The translations under genes and the position numbers were made by a program. A stretch of DNA of 64,000 nt from Hymenopellis radicata. Taxonomy: Eukaryota; Basidiomycota; Agaricomycetes; Agaricales; Physalacriaceae. The notes beneath the pieces were generated by a model, which saw only the letters and a list, made by a program, of their open reading frames with translations, was not told where the DNA came from and ran no database searches. Within the stretch, counting starts at the first letter, position 1; the number at the start of each line of letters is the position of its first letter. Location: the NCBI GenBank assembly GCA_015501595.1, contig JADNRX010000011.1, forward strand, positions 1 through 64,000, read 5' to 3'. Below are positions 12,681 through 23,898 of the stretch, piece after piece.

Positions 12681-12854
12681 GTCGGACCATCATCAGTCCT
12701 CATCTCTTAATAGTTCGATTGGACAGTCGCTGTGTAAGTCCTGTCAAGACAGGCGGCACTTTCTCGTTGTCGACTTAGGAAATCGGCGCAACCCTATGCC
12801 TCGCTGCGATTCCGGATGCGCTCTGCGAGAGTCAAGGTAGACAACCGGATGCTG

Positions 12855-12990
12855 CACTGCCTACAGGCTGGCAGCATCGCATGGTGCGTTCTCGTTGTTG
12901 CTGCAATTCTGCTTCTCAGACAACGATGACAGGAAGCATTCCACCATATTGTCTACTACAGCCACGACAGCGACCGCGACGCCACGCTCA
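12855..12990 (+). repeat. ~130-bp internal repeat, copy 2
   Basis: Second copy of the 11740-11870 unit. The core GCTGGCAGCATCGCATGGTG is identical; the remainder is diverged by substitutions and small indels. Confidence 0.7.
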
Positions 12991-13756
12991 CACCCCACAA
13001 CTTGCTCCTGAAGAACAATTATTGATGTACGACGGCCACGACTACAACAGATGAGTACGATGACCGTAACGCATGAGGACGAGGACGACAACTACGACGA
13101 CAGACAAGGACGATCAGCCACGACGGCGAGGGACAGCACGTTAGCAAGAGTGGTCATCAACGGCAGCAAGAACGATTACTGACAACAGTAAAGACAGCTG
13201 CTTCGGGACAACGGATACTTCTGTGTGACAGCTGTTGGTCGAGCCACATATCCTCCCATTACTTGATGTCTTATTTTACTGTATCAAGATTCTGTCCGTG
13301 TAAATCATGTTCTCGTCAATTTATGTGATTCTTTGCTTCCCTTCCCAATGTGTCCACCGAGAGATGTCATATCTTAGCCTGGCATGAGTTGATTTAGAGC
13401 TGGAATGAATGACTGTCGGGATGAGTAGAGGTAATTTAAAGAGCTTTCGGGATGGCTTCAACATACTTGAAGGGAACTTGAGACAGAGGTTCCCGCCGAA
13501 CCTTCTCCAAAGTTGACTTTGCAACCCTCACAACTTCAGTTACTCAGGACAACCAGAGGTCTCAGAGTCAGCTTCAGCTACCTTGAGACCTGGAGCCAGT
13601 TTCCTGATGCCTTTCAACAGACGGTGTAGTTGATAACCCCCTGCCGTTCGGAAGCGAAGTACGAGTATAAACTCTGCTAATTCATCAGTCACTATTGAGG
13701 ACGAGGAGGAAGAACTGGAAGAAGACCCGGGAGGGTACTACGTCGGTCAAGGAACT

Positions 13757-16700
13757 ATGGATTTCGCGCTGCCGCAGGAGAGTGTAGCTAGTAGCTCCTC
13801 TCCTTCTAAAACGGGACTTGAGAACTCCCCTACAGCGGACGGTGTAGCTGATAGCTCCCCCGCGGAATTAGAGGAGGAAGAACAATGGGGTCCCAAGACG
13901 ACAGCCTTGCCCGATGACACTCTGCCCTCCAGCGATGACGTGTCAAGGCTAGTTAACTTTGGACCAGACGTTCCTTTGGACATAAGATCTCGTTTGGAGG
14001 AAGTATTACGGAAGAATGCGAAAGCCTTCGGAGTAGGAGACAGGCTGGGGGAAGCTGACATACGTGCGCCGGTTAACCTGAAGACTGGAGCAAACCCCGT
14101 TTCCCTGCCCATGTATAACGTGTCGCCCTTGAAACGAGAAGTTATCGAGAAGCAAGTGAATGCTTGGATTGAGGCAGACATGATCGAGCCGTCAGTAAGC
14201 CCTTGGGGGGCGCCGTGCGTGGTCGTCTTCAGGAATGGCAAAGCTAGGCTAGCCGTGGACTACAGGAAATTGAATGAGTTGACGATCAGTGATGAATTCC
14301 CTATACCACGACAGTCTGACATACTACAAGCCCTATCAGGCTCTCAAGTTCTGTCTTCCTTCGACGCTCTCGCGGGCTTCACACAATTGCGTATGACCGA
14401 TGAAGCCAAAGAGCTCACTGCCTTCCGATCGCATCTCAGCTTATGGCAATTTAAGAGGATGCCATTCGGATTGAAAAACGGACCCTCGATCTTCCAGCGA
14501 TTCATGCAAGGCGTATTAGCTCCCTTCCTATGGATTTTCGCACTGGTTTACATTGACGACATTGTGGTCTTCAGCAAATCATGGGAGGAACACGTCGAGC
14601 ACTTGGATCAAGTCCTAAGTGCTATCGCGAAAGCGGGTGTTACTCTATCCCCCTCGAAGTGCTTTGTGGGTTACAACAGTATACTCCTGTTAGGACAGAA
14701 AGTATCCAGGTTAGGGCTATCTACGCATGAGGAGAAGGTGAAAGTCATCATGGAGCTAAGCCGACCAAGGAACGTGCACGAGCTGCAGCAATTCTTAGGA
14801 ATGGTCGTTTACTTCTCTTCCTACATTCCTCATTACGCCTTCCTGGCGGCTCCCCTATTTCAGCTTCTAAAGAAGGGCAACAAATGGTTGTGGTTAGCTG
14901 AGCATGAAATCGCCTTCCGGGAAGCTAAGGAAGCGTTAGCCAAGGCGCCCGTATTAGGACATCCGATCCAAGGGACGCCTTACCGATTATACACCGACGC
15001 GAGCGACGTAGCAATTGGCGCCAGCCTGCAACAAGTGCAACCCATTCGAGTGGGAGACCTGAAGGAGACCCCTACGTATGAGCGACTCCGAAAGGCTTTC
15101 GATAATCAACAGCCCATTCCGTCACTCGTCAGTGGAATCAGCAAGGAATACTTGAAGCAAGAATGCCCAGAGGAAGTGCAGTGGAATGAGGAGTTTGACG
15201 AGACTACCGTCTACGTCGAGAGAGTCATAGCGTACTGGAGCCGTACGTTGAAAAGCGCGGAGAAGAATTACAGTACGACGGAAAGAGAGGCCTTGGGGGT
15301 CAAGGAAGCCTTGGTTAAATTCCAGCCATTCATAGAAGGGGAGCGTGTAACTCTCATCACGGACCACGCTGCCTTGCAATGGGCTAGAGTTTATGAAAAC
15401 GCGAACCGGCGCCTAGCAGCTTGGGGGGCAGTATTCGCGGCCTATCCGGGATTGCAAATTATACATCGACCCGGGAGAGTACACTCTAACGTAGACCCTC
15501 TCTCGCGTCTACCTCGCACCCCCGACCACCTATCTCCTTCGAAGGATTTTATCCCATCTATCACTCCTTCAGACTCTTCTCGACAAAAGGCTGAGGCAGC
15601 TGAATTCCGAGAATCCTTTAAGCCAGCAGCAAGAGCCGCATTCGTGGCTATGTGGACGGAGGACGTAGTCGAAATGGATGGATTCGCGGTAGAAACCCGA
15701 GCTCAGAAGCGGGACAGGGACAGAACCGATCGCCAAGAATCTTTAGAGAATGTGCCAGCTAATAGCTCCATCTCGAAAGAATCTAGGAGAAAAAAGGGTA
15801 AGGGTGTAGCTACTAGCTCCCCTCCCTCTGGTAAACCCCAGGCTACAACAAGTGCTAATCGAGCCGCTTCCCCTGTGTCTACTGAATCGTCTGAGGATGA
15901 AGTTCCCTTAGTTGATAATTGGACTTACCCCCTCACTACGACCGAGGAGGATAGACTGCTGTATCCGGACGATGAAGACGACGCACACCTCCTCATCGGC
16001 ATGCACCCTGAGATGTTACAGAAATTCCGCGAGGGTTACCAGAAGGATCGCGCGTTCAAAAACTACTACGTCACGGAAGTAGCTAACGCTTCGAAGCCAT
16101 TAACTCCCTCCCGATTTGAGAAAGGGAGTAACGGCTTGCTATACTTCATTGACGCGGACTGGAACTACCGTCTCTGCGTACCCGAAACCGTAATCCCGGA
16201 AGTTCTGTGACAAATGCACGAGAGCCCGTTCGAATCAGCTCACGAAGGACCGGAACGTTTCTACCTTCGGATGCGGGAATTGTTCTACTGGAAAGAGCTG
16301 GCGAAGGATTCTAGAGAATTTGCACGCTCTTGCGACATTTGCCAGAAGATCAAGGTTGATAGGTGAACTAAGATGGGAGGATTACGACCAGCCCATATCC
16401 CCCATCGTCCGTTCTCCACCATATCTTTGGATTTAATTACGGGACTACCTCCTTCTGGCCCGCTACAATTCGATGTGATTCTGGTTATAGTGGACAAGTT
16501 GACCAAGTACACTATCATCGTACCCACGCACGGCACCATGAATCAGTTCGAATTCGCGGAAGTTTTCGTAGATAAAGTCGTGAATGTCTTCGGAATGCCG
16601 AACCGAGTCATCGCAGATCGAGACAAGAGATGGACATCCAGGTTTTGGCGAGCAGTGATGGAAAGATACGGCGGTATTCTGAACGTCTCTACTTCCCATC

Positions 16701-17533
16701 ACCCCCAGACGGATGGACAAACAGAAATCTTGAACGCGACCATCGAACAGATGCTACGCGCTTACGTGGCTTCAGACCGAACTTCTTGGTCTCGCTGGCT
16801 AAGCGAGATCGCGCGAGCCTACAATTCCTCCGTTCACTCTTCTACCGGACGTTCCCCAAACTCGCTACTATTGAATTACGAGCCGCAGATCATTGCCGCG
16901 ACTATACTACGTGATCAACGCACCCCGGCACGTCCTTCCCATATAGGTGAGAAAGGAGAAGAATGGTACGCCCTTGTTCAGGCTAGAAGGGAGGCAGCGC
17001 GCGACGCCTTGGCATTAGCCCAAGAACGCCAGGCACGAGCTTACAACAAGAATCGTCGTCCCGTCCGAGAGCTTCAGGAAGGAGACTTGGTCTTGCTAAA
17101 CCCTCACACGATGGAATTGATTGAGGCGGAAGGTACTGGGAAAAAGCTCGTTCAGAGGACTATTGGGCCGTTTGAAGTGATGGAGAAAATAAATCCATTG
17201 GTCTACCGATTACGATTGCCGGATACCTTCCCAATGCACCCCGTCATTAATCTGGAGCATCTCAAACTCTATCATCCTTCCGACGAGCGATTCGGGACTC
17301 GAAGCATCCTACCAGACACCAGAGAATTGAAGCTGCCCTCCGAAGAATTTGAAGTCGAAGCCATATTGGGCCACAAGGATTCCAAGACGAAGACGGGTAC
17401 CGTACGTCGCTACCTGGTGAGATGGAAAGGGTTCGACCCCTCCGACGACTCTTGGATTTCGGAGACGGATATGCGCAACGCGCCTAGATTGCGACGGGAA
17501 TACCTCAACGAGATGGTGGGAAAATCGGCCTAG
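13757..17533 (+). pseudogene. Ty3/gypsy chromovirus pol: RT, RNase H, integrase, chromodomain; two in-frame TGA
   Basis: The frame can be followed back to about 13640 by similarity to the 8980-9175 copy. Reverse transcriptase lies at about residues 150-330 (RKLNEL; catalytic ALVYIDDIVVFS near residue 265). RNase H follows (YTDASD near 411; TEREALGVKEAL; TDHAALQW near 534). After TGA at 16208-16210 the same frame continues through the integrase HHCC zinc domain (16211-16362), meets a second TGA at 16363-16365, and resumes to 17533. Integrase DDE residues are in LDLITG, ADRDKRW and DGQTE, and a chromodomain (YLVRWKGFDPSDDSW) ends the protein. The order PR-RT-RH-INT-chromodomain identifies a chromovirus. 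Both stops fit CGA to TGA transitions. The copy is probably inactive unless the stops are read through. Confidence 0.92.
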
Positions 17534-17589
17534 AGAGGCAATGGCCGCAGCATGAGAAACAAACCCCTTTTCTCATATCTCCCACCATC

Positions 17590-18105
17590 ATGTTCAGATC
17601 CCCGATGACGAATGACTCTGGTGTTAGCTCTAGCTCCCAGAACAGATTCGCGAACTCGTCGAATATCCCCAGAACACCGGATGCAAGCTATAGCTCTCCG
17701 GCTTTCAGGAGGATTAATCGATTCCCGGAGCCATACCTCGAAGGCAACTATAGTCCAGAACGCCATCCTTTCTACATATGGTTAATGGGGCTTGGGTACA
17801 ATCGATTCGTCAGTCAAGAGGTGGAAAAGCAGGTTCGAGAACCTATGTTATTGGGAGAGACCGACGGGAGGGAATACCGCGTACGACGAGTACTGCGCCC
17901 GGAAGAATTCTTTGACCGTATCCCCACCGAGTTAGCTTTGGGGACTGCCTCTGTATTCCCGATCTTTCCGGACAACCTCCCGCTGCATCTACGCTTCGAT
18001 TGGGAGGTTCAGAAGCAAACCCGGCATCTCGAGATATGGAGTCCTAACATGGCTTTTCTCGACCCATCGGACGAGTACTGTAGAGATTCGTTCAATTCGT
18101 CACCC
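17590..18105 (+). pseudogene. Retroelement 3' accessory ORF, part 1 (N terminus)
   Basis: Starts 56 bases after the integrase stop, on the same strand. The N terminus is Ser-rich and carries two of the V-x-x-S-S linker motifs also found in pol (GVSSSSQNR, ASYSSPAF). A folded-looking segment follows (HPFYIWLMGLGYNRFV…EEFFDRIPTELALG). No signal peptide, membrane segment, zinc knuckle or known enzyme motif is seen, so neither Env nor classical Gag is supported. The frame is interrupted by an insertion near 18105 and resumes in the same register near 18322. Confidence 0.7.
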
Positions 18106-18321
18106 CATGTGACGTGTGACCGCCGCGACGAAATTTTGATTTCGTCGCGGCGCCGAAGGTGCTGTGACCGGAGCAAAAAATTTCATCAAATTACCCCAAT
18201 TTGGATGATTTCGGACGATTTTTTTGCCCTTTTTCAGCTACTGGAATCGTCAGATTGCGATGCGACCTGTGACCCGTGTGACATTTCGTCGATTTCGGGT
18301 CGTCGGTGACCTGTGACCGAC
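18105..18321. mobile_element. ~215-bp foldback insertion in the accessory ORF
   Basis: AT/CG-skewed non-coding block whose frame stops at 18307-18309 while the sequence on both sides is coding in the same register. It contains a perfect 14-bp stem with a 4-nt loop (18121-18134 with 18139-18152) and repeated TGTGACC/GTGTGAC motifs at both ends. The flanks TTCAATTCGTC and GACGAATTGA are mirror-like. The exact ends and target duplication could not be fixed. Probably a small MITE. Confidence 0.6.
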
Positions 18322-19084
18322 GAATTGATTGAATCTCTACAGTACCAGCCTTTCAATGCCTGCCCTCTCTACTCGGGCCCGGCTCCATCTGACCTACGTT
18401 CCTTTAAAAACCCCCTCTACTCACAATGGTTATTCGCGGACGGAGGACTGGGACCATTCGACTACACACAATTCCCTCAATTATTTGACGGACATCGTCC
18501 TTGGCTAGGCTGCATTATCAAGCCCTACGAAGCCTCCCATTCCCCTACGAATTATGTCCTCGCGGAAAGGGTCAATGTCGCTCTAGCGTTCGTCAGTATG
18601 CCTAACCGTAACAACTCTCACATCTGGCCAATCTTTCTGAGAGATCTCCGGGATCGAGCATCCAACTTGGACGAGGATATGGATCGCTTACGAGCAAGCC
18701 GAGGCCCAGACATAGAACCGTACTGGAAATACCGTCCCGAGGGTCCCTCAGCAGACGTATGGGAGGAATTAGACAAAACGTCCCAATTTCTGGATGCTGT
18801 GAGGTGGACAGCGGCGGTACAGCGTATCCTGAAGGAAAAGGACGCATTCGTCCAGTACTTTACGGCCATGCCGGCTGAAGGACTGGATACTTGGTCCAAG
18901 TCGATTGTCGCTAGGGAGGAACAAGGAGCCTTAGTCAATCCGATGCCCTTTGGTGACTCCACCAGAGTAGGAGTATGGATCTACAGTTGTCAACCAGACG
19001 TTGCTTGGCTACTAATCCTACGTTTACGCGTCCCTATCTACGTTCTGCATGAAGTCGAGAACCATCCAGACGGGGCAATGGTCG
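18322..19084 (+). pseudogene. Retroelement 3' accessory ORF, part 2
   Basis: Continuation of the accessory ORF (ELIESLQYQPFNACPLYSG…). Recognisable features are aromatic/Pro-rich segments (NPLYSQWLFADGGLGPFDY, HRPWLGCIIKPYEASHSPT) and a stretch reading GVWIYSCQPDVAWLL..RVPIYVLHEVE. Predicted soluble. It is cut at 19084 by the hAT-like insertion. Function unknown; I do not assign a family. Confidence 0.7.
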
Positions 19085-19955
19085 TAGAGTTTACAAGTCC
19101 AGTTGCAAGGACTGCAAAAGACCGCCAACCGGACCGGACTGCAACCGGTTAGGACTGGTTTTGAGACGGACCGGTTGGCGGTTGCAACCGGTTGCGGTTG
19201 GCGGTCCTGAGCATATCTGAGATTATCTGCAACCGGGTCGGACCGGTTGGGACCGGTTGCAACCGCTTTTTCGCTTAAATTAGGTGTATATGCTAGATTA
19301 TGAGCTACACATTGGTTTTCATACTTAGGTGTGAGTGTACGAAATGTAGATCGGCGAATTCCGCACCAGATAGTGTCTGGGTTGATATTTGTAGAGGTCA
19401 TAATGCATGAGTAATCAATAAAATACAGGTGAAATCGCGCTAAATCACGTTTTATTGCCTAATCTGGTAGTGAACTGCTATCCGATTTAAATCCCATTAA
19501 ATCCAGCTCTCAAAAACGAACATTTCACTCTCTGGAAGTATAATATTTCATGCAGTATTGGGTGCAGGAGTAGCAGACGTCTACTAGATATCCGATCATG
19601 TCCTAATTTGGCCAACTCTGTAGACTGAACAGAATGCAGAAGTGCTCAGAATGACTCTGAACACTATTCTATTACGTTTGAAGCACTCTCTTGCTGTAGT
19701 TAGATAACTATAGTAGCCGACTACTGTACTCTTTTGGGTAACTGTTTCCGGTCCGGACTGGTCTCAACCGGTTGCAACTGATAGTGGTCGCGACCGGTTT
19801 AGACCGGTCTTCGGACCGTGGTTGCACTCGGTTGCTGCTTAAGACCGGTTGCGGTCCCGGTTGCTTGAAAATTCGTAAGTTTAGGACCGGTTGCGGTTGC
19901 CGGTCTTTCCAAATTGGGGGTCCGCAACCGGACCCAACCGGACTTGTAAACTCTA
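19085..19955. mobile_element. hAT-like MITE, 871 bp, with 8-bp target duplication
   Basis: The ends are perfect 16-bp inverted repeats (TAGAGTTTACAAGTCC at 19085-19100; its complement at 19940-19955). The element is flanked by identical 8-bp direct repeats AATGGTCG at 19077-19084 and 19956-19963. Removing the element plus one duplication joins the coding sequence in frame. Both ends carry many copies of ACCGGTTGC and its complement, like the subterminal transposase-binding repeats of hAT elements. No transposase ORF is present, so it is non-autonomous. An 8-bp duplication is the hAT signature. Confidence 0.93.
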
Positions 19956-21428
19956 AATGGTCGTTTCGGGACAGGATGCTACTCCTAGAGCTTTAGCTCG
20001 TATAAATGTCCTCGATCACGCAAACTACCATTTCGTTATGAATCATCACCGAGCTTCTGCAAACCCCCTACTGTCGCCACTTTCTTACGAGAAAATCTCA
20101 TTGCCGCAGCCAGGAAATGGTACGGAATCCTGGAGAGGTAACGTGTCGAGACACCGAATAGCGGTTCGACAGAGCATCGCTAGTTTGCTGGACGCCGCGA
20201 GAGCCGAGAGAGGCCAACGAGAGAGGCTCAAGATATTCCCGGCCGACGATCAATACTACATAGCGAACATGCAGACCGTGGCGGGCGAGACAACGCCTTG
20301 GATACTTCCCCCTTCAATTCGCAAAGCTCAGAGCAGCGGTACTTGGGAACTTTGGGCCGAAGACGATGACTGCAAAGATGTAATTTTCAAGGTCTTGAAG
20401 AACCGTTATAAACGGCTAGTAGAAGGAGAAAGCGCGGTGGAGGTGTACGATCGACTGAGGAAGCGGAAAATCGCTCTTACCTCGGTGATCTGGCTTAAGG
20501 ATTTACGTGGGTTTTTCGCAGACGTGGACCGTTTCGGAGTCACCATGCCTATTCGCTACTCATTCTGGCACGAGAGAAACGCAGGGAAGCATAGTTTCAT
20601 CTCGCTCGCTCCCCCTCGGACTGGGTGTACTTCACGCCGGATCCTAAACAAGGGGATATGTCTCTACCAATTCCCAAGGAGCCTACTTTACGAAGATGGC
20701 ACACACCCTCTCAGCCTACGACGACAACTCCCATTGCCAACGCTGACGAGGAGGAGGTGGACTTCGAGATGACGGATGAGGAGGAATTAAGCACGGATCT
20801 GAATGCTCAGGTGTCAGCTAGTAGCTCCCTGGTGTCTTCCGTGCCTGTTGCTACCAGTCCGGTGTTAGCTGATAGCTCCCCGACTATGGTAGTAGACTTG
20901 AATTCTCCTAAATCTGCCCCAGCCAGTCCGGTGTTAGCTCCTAGCTCCCCGACAATGGTGGTAGATTCTCCGCAGCCCGTTCCAATTCCAACGGCAAGAC
21001 CCCTCGTGCAGGATAACCCGACAGAGGAGAGGACCCCGTCTAATGTGTCAGCTCAATGGCAGCAAACCATCGCGGCTACTAGAGAGTACGCTCGTCGACG
21101 AGCTCCGCTTAGCGAGCGAGATCGGCATTGGTCTGAACGGGACCGCGATTGGAAACAGCCTCCTCCGCGTCCCCCTAAACTATCACAGGAGCGTGTGAGT
21201 AGATATCAAAGCCGTTCCAGATCTGCATCCCCGCCATCTTCCTCGGCTCCTTCGTCTAGCGAATCCGGCTCGGATAAATCCATACAACATACCAGAGCTC
21301 CTCCCTTAGCGCCTAGAGCCTTCTACAAGTCGGGGCAACTTTCGCAACGGTTGTCGTCCTTCCCTACTCAGAATCCTCGACCCGTAGGTTTTAGGAAGGA
21401 ACAACCTCCCCCCACTGCTTCTTCGCAA
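19956..21428 (+). pseudogene. Retroelement 3' accessory ORF, part 3
   Basis: After the MITE, the frame continues (VSGQDATPRALARINVLDHANYHFVMNHH…) through a basic middle domain (VLKNRYKRLVEG…LTSVIWLKDLRGFFADVDRFG) to a C5 run at 20611-20615. There the frame shifts: reading one C fewer restores SDWVYFTPDPKQ. A disordered segment follows, with three V-x-x-S-S-P motifs (VSASSS, VLADSSP, VLAPSSP), Asp/Glu-rich and Arg/Ser-rich tracts. Coding is interrupted by insert C after the codon at 21426. Confidence 0.7.
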
Positions 21429-23898
21429 CATCAGGAAAAGCCTACATTGCTATATTATCTCTAAGTAGTTGTAGATAAGCTCTAAAATTGTCTAAATAGT
21501 GCTAAATTAGTCAATCTCGGCACTTATTCATAATATGTACACTTATGGCCTTCCCCCTTGCCACATTAGACTGTTTTAGACATACATTAGACACAATTTA
21601 TACGAGAGTTATACATTGATTAGTGGTTACTTAGACTTGAATTAGACCAATTTATCACACAATATGAGCACAGAACAAATGTTGATAGAATTACGAGCGG
21701 GAGGTATCAAAGCAGGTACCGAAGCAAGCTATAGTATATGTAGCTATGGTAAAGAACATAAAGGAATGCGGGATAAGTGGCTACCAGTGCGGATGAACTA
21801 GTCACCATAGTTGACTGCTCCCCTCGGCGGTGACTCCAGAGCAGAGCTTTCACTCGTCGTTGGGCGTGAATCGAGAGAGAGTGTCGACGAGTAGTCGAAG
21901 GCGGTGCTCAGGCTCCAAATTGCCGTACCGTCAGCCTCGTAGTGGACATGCCGTTGGGCTTGAGGTTGCCGTATCTGAATAGTCGTCGATTGTCAGCCTC
22001 ATCCTGGTCGCCGTGCCCTAGTCATGTCGCTGTGTCCTAGACGACGTGTCACCATCGTGTTGTTATGTCGGCGCATCTTGGTGGTCGTATCATCGTGTTG
22101 TGTTCGCTGTACTTGCAGTGGATGGGCCGTGTCGTCAATCGCTGTGGTTTTGCTGTGCTATCATGCGTTATAGTCGTCGCCATTGTGCTTGTGGTTGCTA
22201 GGCCATTGGACTCGTAGTATGTCGGGCTTGAGCGTTGCCGTGCCGTTGTAGTTGTAGTCGCCGTGTCGTCAGGCTCCGAGTCCCCAGGTCGTTCTTGAAG
22301 TTGGCGTGTCCTACAGGGAGGGGCAAGGCAGAAAGAGAGAAACATCAAGCTTCGTAAATGCGAAACCGAACATGCAAGTCGTGGCGTGGCTGGTCGTGAT
22401 GAGGTGGGGATCTGTCGTTCAGGCAGTCGTCGTCGTTCAGGCAGTTGTCGTAGTACGAGCCGTCGTCGTGCAGGCAGTCCAGACTGGTGTCCTCGCGGCT
22501 CGGATGCTGGTATTCCTGTCCTTCTGAGATGGTCGTCGACGTAGTCCTTACGTGGTGGTCGTCCTCGTCCTCGCTTGGCAATCATTGACTTCGTCCTCGC
22601 TGGCCGATATTGTCGCCTTCGCCATCCTCGTGAGATGATGTCGTCGTGCCTGCGGGCTGGCGCGCAGCTTCCTGTCACCGAGAGTCTTCTCAATCCAAAA
22701 GAGCAACGCGTTCTCGTCCTCTGATACAAAAAAAAAAGACGAGAGCAGGGAAAGTACCGTCGAAATTGGCGTTGTTCAGTTATGTGATCTGCGGCGCGTG
22801 AGCCGAATAACACGACTGCGGAGGGAAATATAGCTCACCCCGATACGTCCATATGATCCGCTGCCATTGTCAGTGTGTCCTCGTTGGCTGGGACTGCCGT
22901 TGTCTTTGAACTCGTTTCCCTCGATTCGTCGTCCTCGCGTCCGTGAATGCTTGCCGGTGTAAGGAGGTCGTCGTCCAGGCTGCTTGTGAGGTGTTGCTCC
23001 GGTGTCCGGTATGATTAGGTGCGAGTGTACAGGAAGAACCGGATGGGACGGACTTGGAAGAAATTAGAAAGTGAACATGCACGTGGCTTGGTGACGTGGC
23101 CTGATCTGGCCATCTGGGCCGAGGTCCGAAGCAAACACGTAAAGTGTTTGACCGAGTCGCTTCTCCTTCCTCCACCCACCATTACGACCACCCAGTGGCG
23201 ACGCCCGTCGCCACTGCCGCTCTGACAACCGTCGGGCAGTCTCTGGAATGGAGATATGGGCTTGCCTGCGTGCCGGGCTTATTGCTGCTGTCTCCACGAC
23301 AGAGCAGCACCAGCTGGCAGCGGACAACGTTCAACGACAACCTTTGAAAGACACGCGAGAACGACACTACGACAGCCGACGATACAACGACGCTCATCAG
23401 CAACGTCGTCAACGCTGTCGCAACCACGTCACCAACACCTCTCCGACTCCCACTCTCACCACCACCACCACCCTCAGTCCGTCCTCATGCACGGCTGAGC
23501 GTCCCCGTGCCATTGCCCGGGGATGCTCGCCGAGCATGAATGGATTTGGGTAGTGGGTGATCCGCGAGTTACTCGGGTACTCGTCTTAACTACTCATCTG
23601 CTAACTCGTGAGTAAAGGCAAGTTAATTAACAAACGGATCATCGGGCTGTTTGCGCGCGAGCACGCGTGTCACGGATGGCGAGTCCGAGTCATACCTAAG
23701 TATGAATACTTGAGTATGACTCCTACCAGTCTATGTATAAACTTCTAAGGCGGATGTCTAATAATTGAATATTCATTTCTCCTCCGCTGTTCTAGTGCTA
23801 TCTACTTGATAAATATGCTCTAAAATGTCATAAATTACTTTTCATTGCTCAATTATGCATAAAAGGTTCTAAATGGGCAATGTAGGGTTTTCCTGATG
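21429..23898. mobile_element. 2.47-kb insert C with 22-bp terminal inverted repeats
   Basis: The ends are inverted copies with one mismatch in 22: CATCAGGAAAAGCCTACATT.. at 21429-21450 against 23877-23898. The flanks are AA on both sides (or AT if the outermost CAT is excluded). Deleting the element plus a 2-bp duplication restores one open frame across the junction. The subterminal 350 bases are AT-rich with repeated CTCTAAAAT/CTAAAT motifs. The interior (about 21800-23560) is GTCGTC-rich with no convincing protein gene; the long minus ORF at 22049-22813 is low complexity. The superfamily is not determined. Confidence 0.75.

Larger units (their letters stand above)
9200..13640. mobile_element. 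4.4-kb repetitive insert B splitting the retroelement
   Basis: No credible protein gene. Contents: CTTGAG-rich stretches near both ends (9220-9330 and 13540-13610); the dispersed motif seen in insert A in the opposite orientation (GGGCTTACGCG at about 10410, 10776 and 10908, and GGGCTTAAGCG at about 11003), plus one plus-strand copy near 12731; hairpins at 11075-11101 and 11416-11443; a pair of ~130-bp direct repeats (about 11740-11870 and 12855-12990); and a 20-bp tandem array at 12581-12680. Open frames here are GAC/ACG-rich low complexity and are not reported as genes. It is probably a composite of non-autonomous elements related to insert A. Confidence 0.5.

Noticed and set aside
12165..12840. 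Two overlapping + frames with repeated peptide
   Set aside because: Generated by the 20-bp tandem array, which is open in more than one frame.
9190..13530. Insert B as an LTR element bounded by CACTGTGA and TCACA
   Set aside because: Only the few end bases match; no repeated LTR body or polymerase is visible.
18100..18325. AATT as the target duplication of the foldback insertion
   Set aside because: The two AATT copies are in different codon phase, so removing one does not restore the frame.
19085..19955. Tc1/mariner insertion with TA duplication
   Set aside because: A TA reading leaves the frame broken and creates a stop; the 8-bp duplication is longer, perfect and frame-restoring.
22049..22813. 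254-codon open frame on - in insert C
   Set aside because: Composition follows the GTC/GAC-rich repeat; no motif, and it lies inside a TIR-bounded insert.
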